NCBI GenBank assembly: GCA_950097015.1
Contig: CATNEN010000001.1
Span: 5,689,001 to 5,753,000 of the forward strand
DNA length: 64,000 nt
Direction: 5' to 3'
Origin: Macrostomum hystrix
Taxonomy: Eukaryota; Platyhelminthes; Macrostomidae
Shown here: one piece after another, positions 56,049-64,000 of the stretch
Layout of the letters: each line of letters starts with the position of its first letter
How positions within the stretch are numbered: the first letter of the stretch is position 1
Made by a program: the position numbers and the translations under genes
Notes under the pieces: generated by a model
The model's input: only the letters and a program-made list of their open reading frames with translations
Databases searched by the model: none
Told to the model about the DNA's origin: nothing

Positions 56049-56714
56049 TTTCTGTAGACTATCGGTGCGTGTCCGGAGTCACTGGCAGATGTTGCGTATC
56101 GTATGGGAATAATGGGAATAGAATGCCCAGCCTTTTCTAGGCCTCTTCTCCCCTCCTGTTCGGTGCCTATATGCTGGGCTGGGAATACGGGAGATTTTGA
56201 GCGTGCCTAATTGGCTGTGCAGCTGATGGACAAATTATAGCGCTCCTTCAAGGTGCCCAATAGTTCTGTCAGTCAGTATCACGATAGAAAGAAAAAAAAT
56301 GTGACGTCTTAGACACAATCGCACGCAAGTCCGTCTTAGGTAGACAGTTACTGTCGACTAAGTGGAAATATAAATGGTAATAATGGCTAGTATGAATTAT
56401 GATTTTCAATATTGCAATCTTTAAATCCCTTCTGGCCAAATCGAGGGATAAAAAAGACTAGAACTTTGCCAAATATTTTTGTTGCTGAATAAAAAAATAC
56501 TAAATTAACAAATAACAACGCGTGATGAAATAGTACTTTTGTTTCCATGATGGATTATCTTTTAGAAAAAAGTAGGATATATTTGAGTCGAAGAAAACTC
56601 AAAGCGGCTACTTTGAAGAGAGACGGGGATAAAAAGACTATTTGCGAGCAGCATATGTACTAAGGGGATTATTATAGCAGTAGACATTTCATTCTTTTGG
56701 AAACCTAAAACAAA

Positions 56715-57002
56715 TCAAAAGCCGCTTCTGAATCTTCTGAATCCGTGGCCAAGGTTTTCTGGTTCAACACTTATAGGAATTTTCTGGATGAACAGCGATG
56801 CCAGGAGGTGGTTGTAGAGACCTGGTGAAGCTGAGAACTGGACGTTGACCAAAACACTCGAGGGAAAGCTCGCACGTGGTAGTGATACAGCCGATTCATT
56901 TTTAACACTTATGATCTCGTCTTGACCCAGTCGTATGTCGTCGTGAGTCAGGGAAGCCAGCGCGACCAGAAAGTCTTGGAGGAAGCTCAGATTAGAGCCA
57001 CT
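56715..57002 (-). CDS. Possible coding exon, 94 residues, unknown family
   Basis: The minus strand is open from just after a TGA (57003-57005) to a TGA at 56715, without a methionine. The composition looks coding (NLSFLQDFLVALASL, DDIRLGQDEIISV, SSVLVNVQFSASPG, LLASLFIQKIP). A weak acceptor (cctgaag or tctgag) precedes it. It could be the last exon of a gene upstream of the receptor. No domain is recognised. Confidence 0.3.
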   Translation of the reverse strand, partial: SGSNLSFLQDFLVALASLTHDDIRLGQDEIISVKNESAVSLPRASFPSSVLVNVQFSASPGLYNHLLASLFIQKIPISVEPENLGHGFRRFRSGF

Positions 57003-57711
57003 TCAGGGCGTCCCACAATGGACCACGGCAGTATGTTTATAACGATCAATAAAAAAATTGATTGTTAACGTTTAATTAGCAAAGATCGGAAAGCTTTCCT
57101 AACACATTATATGTTGTCTACCGTATCTAAGGATATCCGATTCTCTAACAGTTGTTCAAAGTGCAGGCAAAGATGAAAGCGACGAGGCTAGATAAAGTTA
57201 ATGTGTTCCTATTTAGCAGATTAGTAAAGAAGCAACTATAAATATAGGTGTCTAAATATAGCCAAAGGCTGACCGATATTTATCGGGCTCAGGCATGTAA
57301 ATATATCACATTAGACTCGTAAAATACAAGATCACCATCTCTTACAGTTGCCATTCTGTGCCATGTGCATGCATGTATTTAAAATTGCTTCTAAACAATC
57401 AGGTTGCTTAACTATAGCTTGTATAAATACTTTGACGAAACATTCGTATGTACTCTACATTAACGTTATTTTATGGTACGAACATTGGTACTTAACCAGG
57501 CAATGCTTGATTTCCTGCAATCGTAGCCAGAATTACCAATTATCTTTCCTATAGGCAACGTGTGACCTATTTCCGGTCTCTCGAAATTTCAAGTGAATGA
57601 TTTGCCTAGCAGAGCAGCATGCATGTACGTTCATTATGTACTTTACGTACGTACTTTACGTACTTTACGTACTTTAACAAACATACTCTAGTCGTAAGGT
57701 CACTTATTCTA
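57003..57711. other. Spacer with a short acgt repeat
   Basis: A tacgtactt microsatellite (about five copies of acgtacttt) lies at 57640-57678. No gene is seen. Confidence 0.5.
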
Positions 57712-57713
57712 TA

Positions 57714-58318
57714 CTCAGCAACAGCTAAACTCCCCCAACTCACGCTGTCACACGGCCCAAAAGTTTTGTATGCCATCGGTGACTCAGAAATGTGTGAAGG
57801 CTGCCGCCGCCAGACGCGAGCGCAAAGTGCGGCATGGGGGATTTGGGGAGGGGGTGGCGCAACTCAACCCACTGGTGGCTGCATTGCGCAATGGTAAACC
57901 TTTGCTACGACAACCTTTGGCGGCCCACAGAACTGCATGCTTCAAGACGACAACGCTGCGCCACATCGAGCAGCACACGTGCAGCTGCTGAAGGAGCAGC
58001 TCGGCATTCGCACATTGAACTGGCCGTCAAAGTCTCCAGACATGAACCCCATCGAGCATGTCTGGGACTTTGTAAAGCGAAGAGTTCAGCAGGATGCCCC
58101 ACAGAATGCTGAACAGTTGCGACTGGCGGTGCTGAATGCCTGGCAGCAGCTGCCCCATGAGTTCATCAACCGGCTGGTGATCAGGATGCCACGACGAGTC
58201 ACGGCACTTTTGCATGCTCGTGGTTCCTACACACGATACTGAGACTAGAATTAAAGACATTGCTTAACTTTTGTGCCCGTGTGACAGCGTGAGTTGGGGG
58301 GGTTTAGCTGTTGCTGAG
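57714..58318 (+). mobile_element. Internally deleted Tc1-like element with TIRs and TA duplication
   Basis: Ends ctcagcaacagctaaactcc and the reverse complement at 58318 form TIRs of about 41 bp with one length difference in the G/C run (cccccaa against ggggggg). TA dinucleotides at 57712-57713 and 58319-58320 are the Tc1/mariner target duplication. Of the transposase only the last third remains, so the element is not autonomous but could be moved in trans. Confidence 0.9.
57930..58242 (+). pseudogene. Tc1-like transposase, C-terminal fragment
   Basis: An in-frame ATG near 57937 starts LQDDNAAPHRAAHVQLL (second catalytic Asp region, normally QDNAP-H), then TLNWPSKSPDMNPIEHVWDF, the conserved third catalytic acid box of the DDE superfamily. 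It continues to HARGSYTRY and a TGA at 58240-58242. The helix-turn-helix DNA-binding part and the first Asp are missing. A short N-terminal-side remnant may lie at 57780-57850 (AARRERKVRHGGFG). Confidence 0.85.
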
Positions 58319-58320
58319 TA

Positions 58321-59270
58321 TAAATACTCTTAGATACTTGTATGCCACAAATAATTGTGAACGAATAAAAAAGAAGACAAAGTGCCTCTCCTTGCTACCA
58401 AGCTGTTGATATTTTAAATGATTACCACAGTGAAAGTAGCTCGTACCGACGAGAAACCCCATGAAAATTTTTTGAATGCACCAATGCAAGTATCTGAAAT
58501 TCTAGAACAAGGTCCACCTCAAAGAAGCAATATTCAAGATTATTAGATCATTTGAATCGACAAAAATCATCGGCTTGTCGACGTCTTCAGTTTTAAATTA
58601 TTCTTCAATCTATCTCTCATCAAGCACTGAAAAATACACTTGGTCAGTTAAAATAGCTACGTTTCTTGTCATTTCTTGACAAGAAATGTCAAGAAATATC
58701 TTGTTTCTTGATTTCTTAATATCTTGTCACTGGTGCCATCAATCCCGTCGTTCGTGTATTTGGATAATTGAATCTTAGTGAAAAAATGAATCAATTCTTG
58801 AGTATTTTAATTAGCTAAGTGGCATTAAGTTCGTGTTCGAAGATTTTGAGTGTTAACTAGAGCTGTCATGTGATTTTCGCAGAATTTTAAAATAGCAGTA
58901 TGAAAATGTATATAGACGGGATGATCAAACAGATATTTACCAGATTGCAGCCTGTTCAATTGTTTAAATAGATCAAATGTTTAAACGTTCTCAACCTTTG
59001 AAATTATGACATAGTTTTGACGTGCCAAATTACCATCTGTTTTAACTTAAGATCGGATAAAAAGCTAATTTAATTTGTCATGCTGTTCTGGAAAAAAACT
59101 AATAGTGTACAGTGAGACTGTTTGCAATGCCAGGTTATGTACAATGCCAAACGTACAAAGTGCCTTCTACATGTGCCTAGATAAAATGGTTGGCTAGAAA
59201 ATGCGAAGTGCTACCTTCATTTAGTCGACTGCCTCTCCCGTCACAGGGTAGAGAATGGCAGTGAGAGAAA
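58321..59270. other. AT-rich spacer
   Basis: A run of overlapping ttcttgacaagaaatgtcaagaa inverted motifs occurs at about 58660-58725. No gene is seen. Confidence 0.5.
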
Positions 59271-59272
59271 AG

Positions 59273-59281
59273 TGCTATAAA
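59273..59281 (+). promoter_or_regulatory. TATA box of the PLP enzyme gene
   Basis: gctataaaagtacgcgggtg lies about 140 bp upstream of the proposed start codon at 59414, with no intervening ATG frame conflict that I can see. Transcription would start near 59305. This is a good match to a TATA-type core promoter. Confidence 0.5.
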
Positions 59282-59413
59282 AGTACGCGGGTGCCGAGTG
59301 ACTTGATCATTCTGGTACTAGCTGCACGGGTCTACCTGTTATTTTCGTTAACATAGAATCTCTGGTTAGAGATCAACCTCTTTATATCGAAGTTGAAGAT
59401 ACACTGCTAAGCT

Positions 59414-61610
59414 ATGGCTTCTGGTAAGACCAATTGGTCCTGTTGAATCAAAGGCAGAGAAATACTAAACGTATTAGTTATAAAAAATTATCATACCTGT
59501 AGTAAGTAGTAATAATAGTAACGATAATATTCGCCGGGAGCTGTGGGCACAGCGTATCACTTAACGACAGTCGACCCGCAGTCAGCCAGGAGGCGATTCT
59601 GCCATTCCGCTGACCACTATAAGTATATACATGCACAATGATACCGTACGCAGGCAGGTGTACACTCATACAGGGGTGTACATGGAGCCCCCAAGCTTTC
59701 TCACCGCGGCAGTGGATAATTTAGCCACGACACGGATTCCATCTCAGCGACGTCGGTGTGAAAGTCAAGCTCAAACGCTCCACCACTCCACCGCTCCCTG
59801 GTTATTTGATGATAGAGACGAAAATCGAAAAAAGCTTTTTGCATTTTACGAAATGAGAGCTTTTTAGTTGCAAGATTCAATCTTTTTTCTAGGCCTGTTT
59901 TCTAAAATGGTTTTTCCCAAAAAGCACTTTTGTTCAGCAGAAATTCGAAATCAATCTACGAAACTCCAAACAGAATTCGGTAAAAGCATTCTCGAGTCGC
60001 ATTTCCCACACGTGGCAGCCACTCGAGTGACTATGCTGAATTCGGGTTCCTTCGGTCTGTCACCGAAGTCTGTCATCGACAAGAAATTGCAGTAAGTTTA
60101 GTATGTGCCAACCCTTTATTCCTATTAATATGTTTTTTAGCTAAAAAGTAACAGTGCACCAATCATGCCAGATACATCCAAGATTTCGAAAGCTACGGCG
60201 ACAACTACGTTCGCCAGGGTCTTCTGCGTCAAACTGCAGACAGTGTGAAGGCTATCGCCGACCTTCTCGGTCTTCGGGCGGAGCAGTGCGTCCTAGTTGA
60301 CAACGTCACCGTTGGCGTGTCAACCCTTCTTGACTGCGTGGCGAAGCCAAGTGACAGAATTCTGGTTAACTCATGGACCTACGGCTCTGTTAAGATGGCT
60401 GCGGAGTCCGTTGGAGAAAACTGCCTTGCAGAGACTGCAGGCGACACCAGGGTAGTTGAGATGGGCATTCGAGTGCCAGTGGCATCGGAGGAAGAAGTTA
60501 TTGACATAGTCAGAGACACTCTTGACAAGCACACGGACATTCGGATTGCTATTTTCGGTTAGAGTAAACTCCTGATTTGATTTGCACCATATTTTTTCTG
60601 AAGCCCTAAAAGCAGCTCACGCAGACATTGACTAGCAAATAGTTCTCAAAGCGCATTGCTGCTTATCTACTTGACCGAAATATGAACCCGGTGCAATCTT
60701 GATTGATCAAATCATTAGTTTCTACAGCTAATTGCAGACGGGAAAGGATTGTACAGCATACTAGTTTCTCAGCTAATTGCAGACGGGAAAGGATTGTACA
60801 GCATACTAGTTTCTCAGCTAATTGCAGACGGGAAAGGATTGTACAGCATACTAGTTTCTCAGCTAATTGCAGACGGGAAAGGATTGTACAGCATACTAGT
60901 TTCTCAGCTAATTGCAGACGGGAAAGGATTGTACAACATACTAGTTTATCAGCTAATTGCAGACGGGAAAGGATTGTACAGCATACTAGTTTCTCAGCTA
61001 ATTGCAGACGGGAAAGGATTGTACAGCATACTAGTTTCTCAGCTAATTGCAGACGGGAAAGGATTGTACAGCATACTAGTTTCTCAGCTAATTGCAGACG
61101 GGAAAGGATTGTACAGCATACTAGTTTCTCAGCTAATTGCAGACGGGAAAGGATTGTACAGCATACTAGTTTCTCAGCTATTCTATGCAGGTGCAATTCT
61201 ACCCGATACAATCAGATGTTCTAAATGTTCTAAACACAGACCACATCACGAGCTCAACGGCCTGCCTGATGCCAGTGCGGCAGCTGACTGAGGTGTGCCG
61301 CAGCCGAGACATTCTAGTCATCATCGACGGTGCGCATGCGATTGGCCAGGTGCCCGAGCTCGATATTGAAGCCATTGGCGCAGACTTCTACGTAGGCAAT
61401 CTGCACAAATGGTGCTTCGCACCCAAATCTGCCGCCTTGCTGTGGGCGGACAAGACGAAAATCGACCGCCTGAGGCCATCTGTGGTGTCCTGGCTCGCAC
61501 AAGATCCTATGGCGTCCATGCGGTTCGCTTTCTTGGGCACTCGAGACACTAGCAGCGCCTGTGCCGTCAGCGAGGCGGTCCGTTTTGTGCGCGACACCTG
61601 CGGTGGGCTG
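59414..61610 (+). CDS. Class V PLP-dependent aminotransferase-fold enzyme, 5' exons
   Basis: Exons 59414-59423 (ATGGCTTCTG, donor gtaaga), 59893-60091, 60172-60557 and 61240-61610 join in phase for 322 residues. The last exon ends in a good donor (ctg|gtgaga), and 80-120 C-terminal residues are not found. The fold is that of isopenicillin N epimerase-like and cysteine desulfhydrase-like proteins: LNSGSFGLSP near the N-terminus, FESYGDNYVRQGL, DNVTVGVSTLL, DHITSSTACLMPV, then IIDGAHAIGQVPELDIEAIG (Asp 228, His 231 for the cofactor) and YVGNLHKW with the Schiff-base Lys 255. Substrate is unknown, and no targeting signal is evident. Intron 1 holds a SINE and intron 3 a 45-bp minisatellite. If exon 1 is wrong, the next ATG is at 59907. 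Confidence 0.8.
59490..59800 (-). mobile_element. tRNA-derived SINE (family 2) in intron 1 of the PLP enzyme gene
   Basis: It aligns with 49235-49680 (gataccgtacgcaggcaggt, tcatacaggggtgtacatgg) and ends in a tRNA-like head on the minus strand (gagcggtggagtggtggagc). Confidence 0.55.
60716..61182. repeat. 45-bp minisatellite, 10 copies, inside intron 3
   Basis: Ten nearly identical copies of a 45-bp unit (agctaattgcagacgggaaa, then ggattgtacagcatactagt, then ttctc). Each unit contains tttctcag and ctaattgcag, both of which look like 3' splice sites. Because 45 is a multiple of three, both strands stay open through the array, giving spurious repeated peptides. The true acceptor is downstream at 61239. 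Confidence 0.95.
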
Positions 61611-62849
61611 GTGAGATTTTTCGCTGCGGCGAAAAATTGATTAATACGAGCCGTAGTTCCGTGTTATTATCATACTGCAAGTCTGTGAGAGTTGTAATAG
61701 CCACGCACAAATGAAATCCCTGTAATTATTACCCATTATTGCGTTAATTTCCTGCAGGCGTAGATTATTTTTTGCTTGGTTATTAAAAAGCATACTGATT
61801 ACAACTTTGAATGTTTTAATTAGTTCAACAATGAGCTACATGACACCTATGCTGTTGGCTCGGTTACATTGTAGCTGTGTGGATTTTTGCATCTGCAGAA
61901 CTTCCTCTTAATTACAGGCTTTCAGGTAGTCGCCGTAAATATATATTAGTTGCAAAACAGTAGCTATAATAAAAATGGTTTTCTATTCGCTTAAGACAAG
62001 GATGTATAAGGAATGCTGCAATCTTTTTAACTTCTCGATGATCTGAGCAATGCGGAAATTAAAGGCTTTTACTGTCACAAAACAATGCATACACGGGACA
62101 AAAAACGGCTTTGAACAATGCTTGTTCCATTTGTTGAAAAAAGTCTGACTGAAAACAGAGACATGTGTTCAGCTGTTTGATCGTGTGTGACGTCAATGCA
62201 CTCGGAAGAAATGGACTTTTACTGTTTATATAGATTGTGACGTGCACTTTTCCTCCACTAAAGCGATATTCCTAGAAATTATTATTTTTCGAAAGATGTA
62301 AAGTTAAGGATCTCATGAAATTCACAATTCTCCCTATACGTAATAAACGTAAACCTAAACGTAATAGTTGTGTCAAAATTTTACTTTCTTTGATGGAATC
62401 TATTGCTAACTAACTTTTATTTTACCGTTTTCAGAACCGATTGTATTTAAAAAGTATTTGGTTTTGTTTGAAGCCAGCTAGTTAAACAAAGTTAGTGACT
62501 GACAGTCAAGTAGTTGGTTGGTCAGAAACCCAACAGGATTTTTACTCTGGACCAACATCAACTCGGTATTTATTCCTCTTTTTTGCTAAATTTACTAGGC
62601 TTCAAATAATGGAGGCCCGTGTTTTTTGCTCTGGCAAGGGGAACAGGAGAGGCTGAGGAATAGTTGAAGGATAAATCAAAGCGTGAATGGCTTCCGTGCG
62701 GCTCGCAAGGTCGCATGCTGGTCATTCTTCTGTTTCCTCTTCTGCCCTGCCGTGCAATCTTTAGACTGGCATGACGCACTTCGTTTTTTGGGCATCTTAT
62801 CCATCTGTGTTTCTGTCTTTTGCCAATCAAGCAGTCTCAAAGATCCTAG
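61611..62849. other. Presumed intron of the PLP enzyme gene
   Basis: I searched the plus strand for the missing C-terminal exons and found none. Open frames at 62570-62830 (minus) show no family. Confidence 0.35.
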
Positions 62850-63227
62850 CTACTTGATTTGATCGATTTCTTCTTTTAAAATACGAACTCGTAGAGAGTT
62901 CTCTAACAGTACGAGTACAAATACATCAAGCGTGTTTTGCACCCTATGACAATCACGCTTCACAGCTAATTCGCTGACAAATTGCTCAATTTCAGAGTCC
63001 CATTCATGCTTACTGCGCTGGTCTCGCTGATGAGGCATCGAGTTATCTAGCAGCGGCCTGGAGTTCTGGCAAGTTGCCGATTCCTGCTTCAATGGAGGCG
63101 CCGTACATGCGGCTTGTCGCTTTGCCACAGCATCTGCAGTGTCCACAAATTCTTCAAATGGTGAGAATCTGTGGTCACCTCGAATCGATATTTTATCTAG
63201 TAGTGTCCGGCATAGAACAAAGTACAT
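62850..63227 (-). CDS. Hypothetical protein, 125 residues
   Basis: An ATG at 63227 opens a frame of mixed, protein-like composition (FSPFEEFVDTADAVAKRQAA, EWDSEIEQFVSELAVKRDCH, VRILKEEIDQIK) to a stop at 62850. The C-terminal third is predicted helical. No family is recognised. It may be a single-exon gene or a terminal exon, lying opposite to the PLP enzyme gene. Confidence 0.35.
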   Translation of the reverse strand: MYFVLCRTLLDKISIRGDHRFSPFEEFVDTADAVAKRQAACTAPPLKQESATCQNSRPLLDNSMPHQRDQRSKHEWDSEIEQFVSELAVKRDCHRVQNTLDVFVLVLLENSLRVRILKEEIDQIK

Positions 63228-63384
63228 CTGACACTGTGCACGTTAGTTAGATGTCTGAATGATCTGACACTGTTGTGATAGCTTCAGATAATTCTCTGTA
63301 CTTATCTGAACATAGGTAAACCCGAATTAACTATCTAGTTTATTCATTTAACAAAGATGAACGGAACAAAACATAAAATCTCAC

Positions 63385-64000
63385 ACATTGTACACTCTCA
63401 CACATAGTACACTCTCACACATTGTACACTCCCATACAGCGTACACTCCACACAGTGTACACTCCCACAAAGTAAACACTCTCACACAGTGTACACTCTC
63501 ACAAAGTAAATACTCTCACACAGTGTACACTCCCACAAAGTAAACACTCTCACACAGTGTACACTCTCACAAAGTAAATACTCTCACACAGTGTACACTC
63601 TCACAAAGTAAATACTCTCACACAGTGTACACTCTCACAAAGTAAATACTCTCACACAGTGTACACTCTCGCAAAGTAAATACTCTCACACAGTGTACAC
63701 TCTCACAAAGTAAATACTCTCACACAGTGTACACTCTCACAAAGTAAATACTCTCACACAGTGTACACTCTCACAAAGTAAATACTCTCACACAGTGTAC
63801 ACTCTCACAAAGTAAATACTCTCACACAGTGTACACTCTCACACAGTAAATACTCTCACACACTGTACACTCTCACAAAGTAAATACTCTCACACAGTGT
63901 ACACTCTCACAAGTAAATACTCTCACACAGTGTACACTCTCACACAGTGTACACTCTCACACAATGTACACTCTCACAAGTAAATACTCTCACACAGTGT
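63385..64000. repeat. 34-bp bipartite minisatellite, running off the window
   Basis: The unit is two related 17-bp halves, tcacacagtgtacactc and tcacaaagtaaatactc, alternating for about 600 bp with few changes. Near 63380-63470 and after 63900 the first half is repeated alone with variants, showing how the dimer arose. The array continues past position 64000. Confidence 0.95.

Noticed and set aside
60716-61182. Long repeated-peptide frames on both strands (15-residue repeat)
   Set aside because: They are a by-product of a 45-bp intronic minisatellite whose period is a multiple of three. The flanking exons join across it in phase, and the array is not needed.
63385-64000. CRISPR-like array
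   Set aside because: The units are contiguous with no unique spacers, and the genome is animal.

Overview
This is a window of nuclear DNA from an invertebrate animal. The genes are split by GT-AG introns (N-acetylglucosaminyltransferase I, a seven-helix receptor, a PLP enzyme), intergenic DNA is AT-rich, and the window is full of animal-type transposable elements: LINEs with endonuclease, RT and RNase H, Ty3/gypsy and gag/env retroelements, a Tc1 element, tRNA-derived SINEs, a TIR element and many minisatellites. I cannot name the species or phylum from sequence alone.

Layout. 1-7 kb: the N-terminus of a secreted protein running off the left edge, the last exons of a tail-anchored membrane protein, a TIR element with a 9-bp target duplication, and a LamG-like exon with a homopolymer frameshift. 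7-42 kb: five tandem copies (A-E, all + strand) of a two-exon gene for a small secreted protein: signal peptide, WSC domain, then a four-cysteine PAN/apple-like module. A, B and D are intact (224 codons each). C has a stop and a frameshift. E keeps only intron and exon 2. The array is split by transposon nests. Between A and B (9.4-24 kb) lie a gypsy pol relic with a RING fragment beside it, a 3-kb 15-bp minisatellite with a 649-bp higher-order period, a SINE, and a gag-env retroelement without pol whose gag is broken by a LINE. A palindrome cluster lies between B and C. A nearly intact LINE with target duplications lies between C and D, and a gypsy relic between D and E.

42-64 kb: a LINE relic, a complete four-exon MGAT1 gene (434 aa, Golgi N-glycan processing, - strand), a repeat-rich gene-poor stretch, a two-exon class A-like receptor (407 aa, - strand), an internally deleted Tc1 element with intact TIRs, and a class V PLP aminotransferase-fold gene (+ strand, C-terminus not found) with a 45-bp minisatellite in its third intron. 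The window ends in a 34-bp minisatellite.

The host genes do not form one pathway. The main biological story is the WSC/PAN-like family. Exon 2 is nearly identical in all five copies, with sharp homology edges, even in the broken ones, while exon 1 and the flanks differ. This points to gene conversion acting on one exon, inside a locus being rearranged by mobile elements.
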